Below, piece after piece: positions 57,005 to 64,000 of a stretch of DNA of 64,000 nucleotides. How positions within the stretch are numbered: position 1 is the stretch's first letter; every line of letters begins with the position of its first letter. The position numbers and the translations under genes are program-made. The notes below the pieces were generated by a model that had not been told where the DNA came from, made no database searches, and saw only the letters and a program-made list of their open reading frames with translations. This DNA is from Planctomycetota bacterium. GTDB taxonomy: Bacteria; Planctomycetota; UBA8742; UBA2392. The DNA lies in contig JAOSKM010000001.1 in the NCBI GenBank assembly GCA_027493625.1, positions 2,132,657-2,196,656 on the forward strand, in the 5' to 3' direction.

Positions 57005-58081
57005 ATGAGCATTGAATGGCTGGAAGCGGAATCCGCAATTGACGAACGCGTGGCGCTGCAGGCCCAGCGCGAGAAGCTGGAGGCCGCCTACGACGCAAAT
57101 CCCGGCGACGCCGAGGCTGCGCTGCGCCTGGTCAACGTGCTGGACCAGATCGGCGTGCCCGCGCAGGAAATGGCCGCGCGCATCGAGCGCGCCTTTGAGG
57201 CCAACCCCAACGACCCGGCGCTGATGGCGTGGCTCGGCCAGCTGGCCTACCGCATGGGCCAGCTCAAGCTCGCCATGCTGACCTTGAAACACGCGATCAG
57301 CCTGGACCCCGAAGACACCCTGGCCAACTTCACCCTGGGCCAGTGCATGCTGTACGCCGGGACGTTCGAAGACGCCCTGCACTACGCCAAGCGCGCCTGG
57401 GACACCGGCCAGGCCGCCTACTACCGCAAGGAAATCAGCCGCCTGTACTGCATCGCGCTGGTGCGCCTGCGCCGCTTTGACGAGGCCTACGAGTTCCAGA
57501 AAGAACAGCTGGCTGAGCGGCCGGACGACAGCCAGACCGTGATCGACACCGCGGACCTGCTGGGCGAAATGGGCCGCGATGACGAAGCCCGCAAGCTGCT
57601 GCTGGATGCGCACGACAAGAAGCCGGCCGACACCGACCTGCTGTTCCGCCTGGCGGTCGCGCACTTTGAAAGCAACGACTTCGCCGGCGCGATCGAGTGG
57701 GCCGACAAGGTGCTGGCGGCTGACGCCCAGCACCTGGAAGGCTGGAACCTGCGTGCCCAGGCCAAGTTCAAGCTGGGGCTGTTCGAGGGAGCAATCGCGG
57801 ACCACTGCATGATCCTGGAGCTCAGCAAGAGCATGCCCCTGGACCAGAGTTTTATCGCCAGCTGCTACGAGGGCATGGGGCGCAAGGCCGACGCCATCGC
57901 GGCGCTGAAGCAGGGGCTGATCGAGGCCAAGGACTGGCCGGACCGCAAGCGCGCCTATCAGCAGCACCTGGACCGGCTGCAGATCGTGACGCCCGACCAG
58001 CAGAAGAAGAAGCACAACCTGGGCCCCAACGACCCCTGCTGGTGCGGCAGCGGCAAGAAGCTGAAGAAGTGCCATGGATAG
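57005..58081 (+). CDS. TPR protein with C-terminal SEC-C zinc motif
   Basis: 358 residues from ATG 57005. About eight TPR-like helix pairs (ALMAWLGQLAYRMGQLKLAM, DTLANFTLGQCMLYAGTFED, DTDLLFRLAVAHFESNDFAG) end in a SEC-C motif GPNDPCWCGSGKKLKKCHG, the zinc-binding tail found in SecA and many otherwise unrelated proteins. Cytoplasmic scaffold; function unknown. Confidence 0.85.
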   Translation: MSIEWLEAESAIDERVALQAQREKLEAAYDANPGDAEAALRLVNVLDQIGVPAQEMAARIERAFEANPNDPALMAWLGQLAYRMGQLKLAMLTLKHAISLDPEDTLANFTLGQCMLYAGTFEDALHYAKRAWDTGQAAYYRKEISRLYCIALVRLRRFDEAYEFQKEQLAERPDDSQTVIDTADLLGEMGRDDEARKLLLDAHDKKPADTDLLFRLAVAHFESNDFAGAIEWADKVLAADAQHLEGWNLRAQAKFKLGLFEGAIADHCMILELSKSMPLDQSFIASCYEGMGRKADAIAALKQGLIEAKDWPDRKRAYQQHLDRLQIVTPDQQKKKHNLGPNDPCWCGSGKKLKKCHG

Positions 58082-58083
58082 CT

Positions 58084-58135
58084 GTTGGCTATTGGCTGTT
58101 AGCTACTGGCTTACGGCCAACAGCCAATAGCCAAC
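58084..58135. repeat. Palindromic repeat with perfect 17-bp arms, split by the IS4 element
   Basis: GTTGGCTATTGGCTGTT (58084-58100) is the exact reverse complement of 58119-58135. Continuation of the same motif resumes after the insertion element (59464-59480), so the element inserted into this repeat. Confidence 0.85.
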
Positions 58136-59463
58136 CACTACTGTCCGGTTAACTTTTCAGCTGTTGGCTGGCAAGGCTTTGGTTTAGGGGTGTTTCGGTT
58201 CATGGGCTAGTGTATCGATTTCATTTTGCGGTGCCTTTGTCGGCATGATCCTTCCACCTCATGGTGGAGGGTACGCGCCTATGAACCGCGGCCGAACGGT
58301 CTTTGCCCAACTTCTCGACTTCCTGCCCAAGCGCGAGTTCGACCGATTCGTCGCCCAACGCGGTGGCAACCACCGGGTCAAGCGTTTCTCCTGCTTCGAC
58401 CAGTTTCTCGCGCTGGCCTTCGCGCAGTTGACCTCCCGCGACAGCCTGCGCGACATCGTCACTTGCCTCGGCGCGATGAAGCCCAAACTTTATCACGCCG
58501 GCTTTCGCGGCAGCGTGTCGCGCAGCACCCTGGCCGACGCCAACGAGCGTCGCGACTGGCGCATCTTCAGCGACCTGGCGCAAACCCTGATCACCCGTGC
58601 GAGATCGCTCTACGCGGGCGAGCCCTTCGCCTTCGATCTGGACCGGACCGTCTACGCCTTCGACTCCACCACCATAGACCTCTGCCTCTCGCTGTTTCCC
58701 TGGGCGCAGTTCCGCCGCCGCAAGAGCGCGGTCAAGCTCCACACGCTGCTGGACCTGCGCGGCAACATCCCGACATTCGTGCATGTCTCCAGCGGCGCCA
58801 TGGCCGACGTGCGAGCCCTGGACGTTCTGCCGCTCGAGGCCGGCGCGATCTACGTGCTGGACCGCGGCTACATCGACTTCGCGCGCCTGTACCGCTTCAC
58901 CGGGCACGGCGCCTTCTTCATCGTGCGCTCCAGGAAGAAGCTCGACTTCGCCACCCGCAACTACAGCAGAGTGGACAAGTCAACCAGCGTGTGCAGCGAC
59001 AGTGTCATCCGGCTGCGTGGCCCAAAGAGCAAGGGACTGTACCCGGAGCGGCTGCGGCGGATCAGCTTCTTTGCCGAGGACATCGGCAAGCGGCTGGTGT
59101 TCCTGACCAACAACTTCACGCTGCCCGCGGAGGTGATCGCTGCGCTGTACAAACAGCGCTGGCAGGTGGAGCTGTTCTTCAAGTGGATCAAGCAGAACCT
59201 GAGGATCAAGGCGTTCTACGGCACTTCGCCGAACGCGGTGAAGACGCAGGTTTGGATTGCGGTGTGCGTGTATCTGCTGGTGGCGATCGCGCGCAAGGAG
59301 TTGAAGGTGGAGCGAAGCCTGAGTGAAATGATGCAAATCCTCAGCATTTCACTTTTCGAGCGAACGCCTATTTCAACGGCCTTCGCAGCCGATCCGCCGG
59401 AAACGGAAGCAAGCGAGTGTCGTAACCAGCGGTCACTGTTTAACTTATGACCGGACAGTAGTG
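58136..59463. mobile_element. IS4-family insertion sequence with 9-bp target duplication
   Basis: About 1328 bases bounded by inverted repeats CACTACTGTCCGGT and its complement. ATAGCCAAC occurs directly outside both ends (58127-58135 and 59464-59472), a clean 9-bp target duplication that defines the ends and shows a recent insertion. Confidence 0.92.
58281..59450 (+). CDS. IS4-family transposase
   Basis: 389 residues from ATG 58281 (GGAGG upstream; the frame is also open to 58245). N-terminal DUF4372-like domain (FDRFVAQRGGNHRVKRFSCF), then a DDE domain: VYAFDSTTID (Asp128), YVLDRGYIDF (Asp194), and the Y-(2)-R-(3)-E-(6)-K signature in YKQRWQVELFFKWIK. Appears intact. Confidence 0.93.
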   Translation: MNRGRTVFAQLLDFLPKREFDRFVAQRGGNHRVKRFSCFDQFLALAFAQLTSRDSLRDIVTCLGAMKPKLYHAGFRGSVSRSTLADANERRDWRIFSDLAQTLITRARSLYAGEPFAFDLDRTVYAFDSTTIDLCLSLFPWAQFRRRKSAVKLHTLLDLRGNIPTFVHVSSGAMADVRALDVLPLEAGAIYVLDRGYIDFARLYRFTGHGAFFIVRSRKKLDFATRNYSRVDKSTSVCSDSVIRLRGPKSKGLYPERLRRISFFAEDIGKRLVFLTNNFTLPAEVIAALYKQRWQVELFFKWIKQNLRIKAFYGTSPNAVKTQVWIAVCVYLLVAIARKELKVERSLSEMMQILSISLFERTPISTAFAADPPETEASECRNQRSLFNL

Positions 59464-59639
59464 ATAGCCAACAGCCAATAAAGCTGGCCTGCAACCTGCC
59501 TCCGTTTTCACTCTGCGACGTGCCCGGGCGTGTGACGCGCCGGGCGCTGGTTGAGCCCGACGGGCCGGCGGCGTGGGCTGCGTGCAGTCACCACGTTCCG
59601 TGAACGGATTCTGAACCGGCGGGGAGATCGGTTTCGCAC
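59464..59639. other. Leader upstream of the tRNA-like RNA
   Basis: No gene. 59485-59500 reads TGGCCTGCAACCTGCC, with GG and GC exactly ten bases apart as in sigma-54 (-24/-12) promoters, although both elements deviate from consensus and such spacing arises often by chance in GC-rich DNA. Confidence 0.3.
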
Positions 59640-59714
59640 CTGGTTATAGCTCAGCGGCAGAGCACCGGATTTGAGATCCGGCAGTCGCGGGTTCGACTCC
59701 CGCTAACTAGCCCA
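59640..59714 (+). tRNA. tRNA or tRNA-like RNA, anticodon TGA with short variable loop
   Basis: A complete cloverleaf of 75 nt including encoded CCA: acceptor CTGGTTA/TAACTAG (one G-U), D arm GCTC-AGCGGCA-GAGC, anticodon arm CCGGA-TTTGAGA-TCCGG, 5-base variable region CAGTC, T arm GCGGG-TTCGACT-CCCGC, discriminator C. The loop gives anticodon UGA (serine UCA), but true serine tRNAs have a long variable arm and a G discriminator, so it is probably not an ordinary tRNA-Ser. It lies ~550 bases before an SPFH/Band-7 gene, a context in which a non-canonical tRNA-like RNA has been described. Confidence 0.75.
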
Positions 59715-60084
59715 GTGTCCCTGAACAGGACACACCAGCCTTTAACGCTGGCTTTTGGATCGGTCCCAGAAGGCCGAAACACCTGTGCCGGAAGGGGGTG
59801 GCGAAGCGCGAGGCCCGTCCTTGACCCGTCAAGGACAACACGGGAAGAGACTCTGCAGCACGCGGATTCCGACTTGCGGAGAAAGGGCCGAAGGAACGCT
59901 GGAACCGGGCCGAGAGCGAACGATACGCGAAGCAGCATGGTCGCAAGTCGTCCGCCGAAGCCTTGGCGAAGGCGGATCCTGACGCCTGAGTACCGACAGT
60001 CTCAAGCAGTGCTCCGTTTCAGACGTGCGGCCGAACGCCCAGCTGCCCCTGAAAGGCCCCCAGCCCCGCCCGGAAGGGCGGGGG

Positions 60085-60204
60085 AGCTGCCAACCGGCAA
60101 TCGAGATTCTCCCCGATCAGCCCCGGCGTTGTGGCCAGGCGCGTAGCTGCCAACCGGCAATCGAACACTTCCCTGATCTCCCCGGCCTGCCGGCCGGGGC
60201 TGAA
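60085..60204 (+). repeat. Two degenerate 60-bp tandem units upstream of the slipin gene
   Basis: AGCTGCCAACCGGCAATCGA occurs exactly at 60085-60104 and 60145-60164, 60 bases apart; the following parts are also related (TCCCCGATCAGCCCCGGC versus TCCCTGATCTCCCCGGC). Each unit contains a TGCC-AACC-GGCA mini-hairpin. Confidence 0.85.
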
Positions 60205-60220
60205 ACCGGCCTCCGTTCTC

Positions 60221-60232
60221 TTGACGTGTCAA
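60221..60232. promoter_or_regulatory. Palindrome TTGACGTGTCAA, possible operator
   Basis: Ends 28 bases before the slipin ATG. It belongs to a TTGAC-NN-GTCAA family seen six times in the window. A repressor or activator site is plausible by position; no regulator is known. Confidence 0.35.
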
Positions 60233-60260
60233 TATTCGCCCTGTCGAAAGGGGGCCAGCC

Positions 60261-61580
60261 ATGTTCATCTTCCGCAAGTTCAAGGTTGCAGCACACGAGC
60301 GCGCCCTGGTGTTCCAGGAGGGCGAGTTCCGCGCGCTGCTGATGCCGGGCAAGCACAAGCTGCTTGACCCGCTGCGCAAGCTGAAGGTCGAGAAGGTCAA
60401 CCTGCGCGAAGTCTACTTCAAGCACGAGAACCTCGACGTCCTCGCGCGCGAGTTCCTGCTGCGCAAGAACCTCGACGGCGAGGTCAAGGTACTCGAACTC
60501 GCCGACCACGAGCGCGCCTTCGTGTTCGTTGACGGCCGCTTCGACCGCATCCTCAAGCCGGGCCTGCACGTGCTGTGGGTCGCCCTGCGCAAGGTACGCG
60601 TCGATGTGGTCGACACGCGCGAGCCGGTCTACGCCTCGGCCGACCTGCCGCGCATCGTGCGCGGCAGCACGCTTGAGGAAGAGGCCAACGTGCTCGACCT
60701 CAAGGACCACGAGCGCGCGCTGGTGTGGGTGGACAACCGCTTCCGCGTGGCGCTGCGCCCGGGCCTGTACCTGCTCTGGAAGGGCCTGCACGACACGCGC
60801 GTCGAGGTGGTGGACGCCTCGGGCGTGCTGCTCAATCACCGCGAGCAGGCGGCCGTGCTCGGTAACGGCAACACGCAGTACGTGCTGAACCCGTTCACGG
60901 TCGATGCCGGCCAGGTCGGCCTGTGGTTCCTGGACGGCTCGTTCATGGGCCTGCTGAAGCCGGGCACCCACGCGTTCTGGACGGGCATGGGCAAGCTGAA
61001 GCTGCTGCTGGTCGAGCTGCGCGAGCGCACGCTCGACATCTCGGGCCAGGAGATCATGACCAACGACAAGGTCACGCTGCGCATGAATGCCGTGCTGACC
61101 TACCGCGTCACGGACGCGCTGAAGTCGGTCACGGTCACCGAGGACGCGGCGCAGGCCCTGTACCGCGAGTCGCAGCTCGCCCTGCGCGCGGTGGTCGGCG
61201 CCCGTGAGCTGGACACGCTGCTCACGGACAAGGACGCCGTGGCCGGCGAGCTAGAGGCTATCGTGAAGGCCAAGGCCCCGGAGTTCGGCCTCGAGGTGCG
61301 TTCGCTCGGCATTCGGGACATCATCCTGCCGGGCGAGATGAAGGAGCTGATGAACAAGGTAACGGAGGCCAAGAAGGCCGCCGAGGCCGCGCTCATCAAC
61401 CGCCGCGAGGAGACGGCCGCCGCACGCATGCAGGCCAACACGGCGAAGATCCTCGAGGGCAACCCGGTGCTCATGAAGCTGCGTGAGCTGGAGGTGCTCG
61501 AGAAGGTTGCCGAGAAGTCCAACCTGACGGTCGTGCTCGGAGACGGCGGCCTGAAGGATCGCGTCACCAAGCTGCTGTAG
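60261..61580 (+). CDS. Slipin: SPFH/Band-7 family protein with repeated N-terminal modules
   Basis: 439 residues. The N-terminal ~250 residues are four copies of one module (about 11-50, 82-121, 149-186, 216-252) with the core DHERAFVFVDGRFDRILKPG; the fourth leads into the SPFH domain proper (about 255-355, QEIMTNDKVTLRMNAVLTYR, RELDTLLTDKD, EFGLEVRSLGIRDI). An Ala/Glu/Arg coiled coil (360-400) and a short C-terminal domain follow. There is no N-terminal membrane hairpin, unlike stomatins. GGGGG lies near the ATG and a terminator follows. SPFH proteins of this type are proposed scaffolds in RNA-repair systems. Confidence 0.88.
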   Translation: MFIFRKFKVAAHERALVFQEGEFRALLMPGKHKLLDPLRKLKVEKVNLREVYFKHENLDVLAREFLLRKNLDGEVKVLELADHERAFVFVDGRFDRILKPGLHVLWVALRKVRVDVVDTREPVYASADLPRIVRGSTLEEEANVLDLKDHERALVWVDNRFRVALRPGLYLLWKGLHDTRVEVVDASGVLLNHREQAAVLGNGNTQYVLNPFTVDAGQVGLWFLDGSFMGLLKPGTHAFWTGMGKLKLLLVELRERTLDISGQEIMTNDKVTLRMNAVLTYRVTDALKSVTVTEDAAQALYRESQLALRAVVGARELDTLLTDKDAVAGELEAIVKAKAPEFGLEVRSLGIRDIILPGEMKELMNKVTEAKKAAEAALINRREETAAARMQANTAKILEGNPVLMKLRELEVLEKVAEKSNLTVVLGDGGLKDRVTKLL

Positions 61581-61583
61581 CCA

Positions 61584-61614
61584 ACGCCCCCGTGAAAGCG
61601 GGGGTGTTTCGTTT
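61584..61614 (+). terminator. Rho-independent terminator after the slipin gene
   Basis: CGCCCCCG...CGGGGGTG stem with a 6-base loop and a TTTCGTTT tail, four bases after the stop. Confidence 0.85.
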
Positions 61615-61743
61615 GCCCGGACGATCGGCATGGTGGTGCGGACGTGCTGTCATTCACAGTCTTCTCTTCGCGGGATACTTATGGGCAGGTCGCAAGGGCT
61701 GCCCGCGGGGTACCCGGCGATACCAACGAGAGGAGACTGGATC

Positions 61744-62565
61744 ATGAGCCAAACCGATACCCTGGACGCCATCGAAACTTTGCGTACCCGCCAGCAGGCC
61801 ACCTGGGCGTCCGGCGACTACGCCCGCATCGGCGTGACACTGCAGATCGTGGGCGAGACCCTGTGCGAAGCCATGGACCTGCGCGCCGGCAGCCGCGTGC
61901 TCGACGTCGCCGCCGGCAACGGCAACGCCACCCTGGCCGCGGCGCGCCGTTTCTGTGACGTCGTTTCAAGCGACTACGTGCCCGCCCTGCTGGCCGGTGG
62001 TGAAGAGCGCGCCCGCGCCGAGGGGCAGGATATCCGCTTCGTGGAAGCCGTCGCTGAGTCGCTGCCTTTCGAAGACGACTCCTTCGACGCCGTGATGTCC
62101 ACCTTCGGCGTGATGTTCGCGGCCGACCACCAACGCGCCGCCGCCGAGATGCTGCGGGTTTGCAAGCCGGGCGGCGTGATCGGCATGGCCAACTGGACGC
62201 CGGCCGGCTTCATTGGCCAGCTGTTCAAGGTGGTCGGGCGCCATGTGCCGCCCCCGCCTCAGGCGGTGTCGCCGCTGCGCTGGGGCACCGAAGAGGGCCT
62301 GCGCGAGTACTTCAAGCCGCAGGATGCGTTGCTGGACGTCACGCCGCGCATCTACACCTTCCGCTACCTGACGGCTGAGCACTTCATCGACGTCTTCCGC
62401 ACCTGGTACGGGCCTGTGTTGAAGGCGTTTGCGGCCCTGGGCCCGGACAAGGGCAAGGCGCTGGAGGCCGACCTGCTCGCACTGCTGAACGAATGGAACC
62501 GCAGCGGCGACGACAGCCTGGTGGTCCCGGCCGAGTACGCCGAAGTGCTGGTCACGATGGAGTAA
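61744..62565 (+). CDS. Class I SAM-dependent methyltransferase
   Basis: 273 residues from ATG 61744 (GAGAGGAG upstream). Motifs: SRVLDVAAGNGNATLAAARR (I), VVSSDYVPALLAGG (II), SFDAVMSTFGVMFAADHQRA (IV) and MLRVCKPGGVIGMANWTPAG, the UbiE/methyltransferase-11 pattern. Substrate unknown. Confidence 0.88.
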   Translation: MSQTDTLDAIETLRTRQQATWASGDYARIGVTLQIVGETLCEAMDLRAGSRVLDVAAGNGNATLAAARRFCDVVSSDYVPALLAGGEERARAEGQDIRFVEAVAESLPFEDDSFDAVMSTFGVMFAADHQRAAAEMLRVCKPGGVIGMANWTPAGFIGQLFKVVGRHVPPPPQAVSPLRWGTEEGLREYFKPQDALLDVTPRIYTFRYLTAEHFIDVFRTWYGPVLKAFAALGPDKGKALEADLLALLNEWNRSGDDSLVVPAEYAEVLVTME

Positions 62566-62588
62566 CCGCCGGCCGGCAGCAAATGAAC

Positions 62589-62620
62589 AAGGGAGAGCTC
62601 ACGGGCTCTCCCTTGCGCAT
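62589..62620. terminator. Shared terminator hairpin between convergent genes
   Basis: AAGGGAGAGC (62589-62598) pairs with GCTCTCCCTT (62605-62614) around a 6-base loop, between the methyltransferase and glutamate dehydrogenase genes; it could serve both strands. Confidence 0.75.
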
Positions 62621-62636
62621 TTGACACGGGACGTCG

Positions 62637-63911
62637 CTAGTTGCCGCGCTGCTGCTCGGCTTCGCCCACCCGCTTGAGGGCGAGCATCATGGCGGCCGTG
62701 CGCTTGCTGCACTTTTCCTGGCGCGCGAGCGTGTGCACGTCCATGAAGGCCTTGCGCATCTTGCGATCGAGCTCCTGGTTCACGCGGTCTTCGTCCCAGT
62801 AGAACTGGGTCAGGTTCTGCGACCACTCGAAATAGCTGACCGTCACGCCGCCGGCATTGGCGAGAATGTCCGGGATCACCGTGATACCGCGCTCATGCAG
62901 CTCTTCGTCGGCCTCCGGCATGGTCGGGTGGTTGGCGCCCTCCACGATCAGCGGCGCCTTGATGTGCGTGCAGTTGTCGGGCGTGATCACGTCGCCGATC
63001 GCGGCGGGGATCAGGCAGTCAACCGGCAGGGCAAGCAGGTCCTGGTTGTTCATCACGTCCGCGCCGGGGAAGCCGGCCACGGTGCGTTTCTCCTTGAACC
63101 AGTCGAACAGGGCCGGCACGTCGAGACCCTTCTCGTTGTAAACGCCGCCCTTCACGTCGGTGATCGCGACTACCTTGCCGCCGCGCTCATGCCAGAAGTG
63201 CGCGCAGTAGCTGCCCACGTTGCCGAAACCCTGAATGGCGGCGGTCTTGCCCTCAAGCTTGTCGCCGCGCGACTTGTAGAAGGCGTCGGCCACGGTGATC
63301 ACGCCGTAGGCGGTGGCGGTGATGCGCCCCTGGCTGCCGCCCAGGCTGACGGGCTTGCCGGTCACCACGCCCGGGCTGTAGCCGCGGCGTGAGCTGTACT
63401 CGTCCATCAGCCAGGCCATCACCTGGCCGTCGGTGCCCATGTCGGGCGCCGGGATGTCGCGGTGCGGGCCGAGCACGATGGCGATACGCGCCGTGAACTT
63501 GCGGGTCAGGCGCTCGAGCTCGGTCATGCTCATGTTCATGGGGTCGCAGGCCACGCCGCCCTTGGCGCCGCCGAAGGGCACATCGATCAGCGCGGTCTTC
63601 CAGGACATCAGGCTCGCCAGCGCGCGCACTTCGTCCTTGTCGACCTCGGGGTGGTAGCGGATGCCGCCCTTCCAGGGGCCGCGCGCGCCGTTGTGCTGCA
63701 CGCGGAAACCGGCGTAAACGTGGATCTTGCCGCTGTCCATGCGGACCGGCACGGCTACTTCAATTTCGCGGAAGGGCGTCTTGAGGATCTGGCGAAGTTC
63801 CTCGGCCATGTTGAGCCGGTCGGCGGCCTTGTCGAACAGCTCGTTGACCGCCTCATAGGCGTTGTATCGGTGAGTAGACGACTTGTAGCGTCCCGTGGTG
63901 CGCGTGGTCAT
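62637..63911 (-). CDS. Glutamate dehydrogenase (Glu/Leu/Phe/Val dehydrogenase family)
   Basis: 424 residues from ATG 63911 (AGGAAG upstream; the frame is open to 63995 but that part is not family-like). Interconverts glutamate and 2-oxoglutarate with ammonia. The ELFV signature is present: KGGIRYHPEVDKDEVRALAS, the catalytic lysine segment VPFGGAKGGVACDP, the active-site region IPAPDMGTDGQVMAWLMDEY, and Rossmann AAIQGFGNVGSYCAHF. The length matches hexameric NAD-type enzymes. Upstream regulation not visible. Confidence 0.93.
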   Translation of the reverse strand: MTTRTTGRYKSSTHRYNAYEAVNELFDKAADRLNMAEELRQILKTPFREIEVAVPVRMDSGKIHVYAGFRVQHNGARGPWKGGIRYHPEVDKDEVRALASLMSWKTALIDVPFGGAKGGVACDPMNMSMTELERLTRKFTARIAIVLGPHRDIPAPDMGTDGQVMAWLMDEYSSRRGYSPGVVTGKPVSLGGSQGRITATAYGVITVADAFYKSRGDKLEGKTAAIQGFGNVGSYCAHFWHERGGKVVAITDVKGGVYNEKGLDVPALFDWFKEKRTVAGFPGADVMNNQDLLALPVDCLIPAAIGDVITPDNCTHIKAPLIVEGANHPTMPEADEELHERGITVIPDILANAGGVTVSYFEWSQNLTQFYWDEDRVNQELDRKMRKAFMDVHTLARQEKCSKRTAAMMLALKRVGEAEQQRGN

Positions 63912-64000
63912 GTACACTTCCTGGCGTGCTCGCCCAGCCTTTGCTGCATCGGCAATCCGTCGGGTGACGCCGCACTCGAACCAGGCTGCCTGCAATGCCG

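Larger units (their letters stand above)
59715..60260 (+). ncRNA. Candidate structured RNA between the tRNA-like RNA and the slipin gene
   Basis: Consecutive hairpins start on the base after the tRNA CCA: 59715-59733 (GTGTCC/GGACAC), 59735-59751 (CCAGC/GCTGG), 59752-59772 (7 bp with one G-U), 59817-59836 (GTCCTTGA/TCAAGGAC), a long-range helix 59870-59878 with 59942-59950, 59951-59976 (TCCGCC/GGCGGA), 60064-60083 (8 bp, GGAA tetraloop) and 60180-60199 (8 bp). No protein-like reading frame covers it. Whether it is one RNA, a leader of the slipin mRNA, or chance folding of GC-rich DNA is undecided. Confidence 0.4.

Noticed and set aside
59485-59500. Sigma-54 promoter upstream of the tRNA-like RNA
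   Set aside because: Spacing is right but both boxes are off consensus; not called as a promoter, only noted.
59715-60146. 143-codon frame after the tRNA-like RNA
   Set aside because: Composition is not protein-like and it runs through strong hairpins; non-coding RNA is the better reading.
1-64000. CRISPR arrays, rRNA, riboswitches, replication origin
   Set aside because: No regularly spaced direct repeats with unique spacers, no rRNA-like segments, no recognisable aptamer cores, and no dnaA-box cluster were found on reading both strands.

Overview
High-GC (roughly 65%) bacterial chromosome segment, gene-dense, with short operons on both strands and many GC-rich palindromes between them. 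The gene set fits Planctomycetota best: a tandem DUF1800/DUF1501 pair, giant surface proteins built from choice-of-anchor-D type repeats, a DUF4175-like membrane protein next to a huge coiled-coil protein, an H1-histone-like Lys/Ala/Pro protein, archaeal-type ProRS and abundant mobile palindromic repeats. This placement is inference; there is no rRNA in the window.

Layout. 1-14.5 kb: pyrD; a minus-strand operon of two cupredoxin-like secreted proteins and an adenylate/guanylate cyclase receptor; then a plus-strand run of ECF sigma factor, FecR-like anti-sigma partner, DUF4175-like protein, a ~1280-codon coiled-coil protein and a smaller secreted relative. 14.6-18.4 kb: phosphodiesterase, FG-GAP-type propeller, DUF5996-like protein. 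18.4-23.7 kb: an accessory island of orphan polymorphic-toxin tips (Hint peptidase plus nuclease toxins) with immunity genes, broken by an IS3-family element. 23.8-29.6 kb: DUF1800, DUF1501 (Tat-exported) and a soluble glucose dehydrogenase-like lipoprotein, a methyltransferase and the H1-like protein. 29.7-36.8 kb: ProRS, SDR, TPR protein, parallel beta-helix protein and MoxR ATPase. 36.8-45.4 kb: two giant paralogous surface proteins and a TrmB-type regulator. 45.9-48.9 kb: small membrane protein, Rrf2 regulator, a REP/RAYT-rich stretch and hypotheticals. 48.9-58.1 kb: C39-like peptidase, PhoH, CdsA, RlmI-like methyltransferase, PQQ-type propeller, HPr, CobW-type GTPase, TPR/SEC-C protein. 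58.1-64 kb: IS4-family element, a tRNA-like RNA followed by about 550 nt of structured non-coding DNA and an SPFH/Band-7 slipin, a methyltransferase and glutamate dehydrogenase.

Two points affect how the window should be read. First, at least eight genes are broken by single-base indels, nearly all in short homopolymers, and reading across each one restores a family-typical protein; this looks like uncorrected long-read error rather than decay. Second, the most interesting locus is the tRNA-like RNA plus slipin (59.6-61.6 kb), which matches the reported pairing of SPFH/Band-7 proteins with a tRNA-like RNA in RNA-repair systems, here without an RtcB ligase in the window and with a long repeat-bearing leader.
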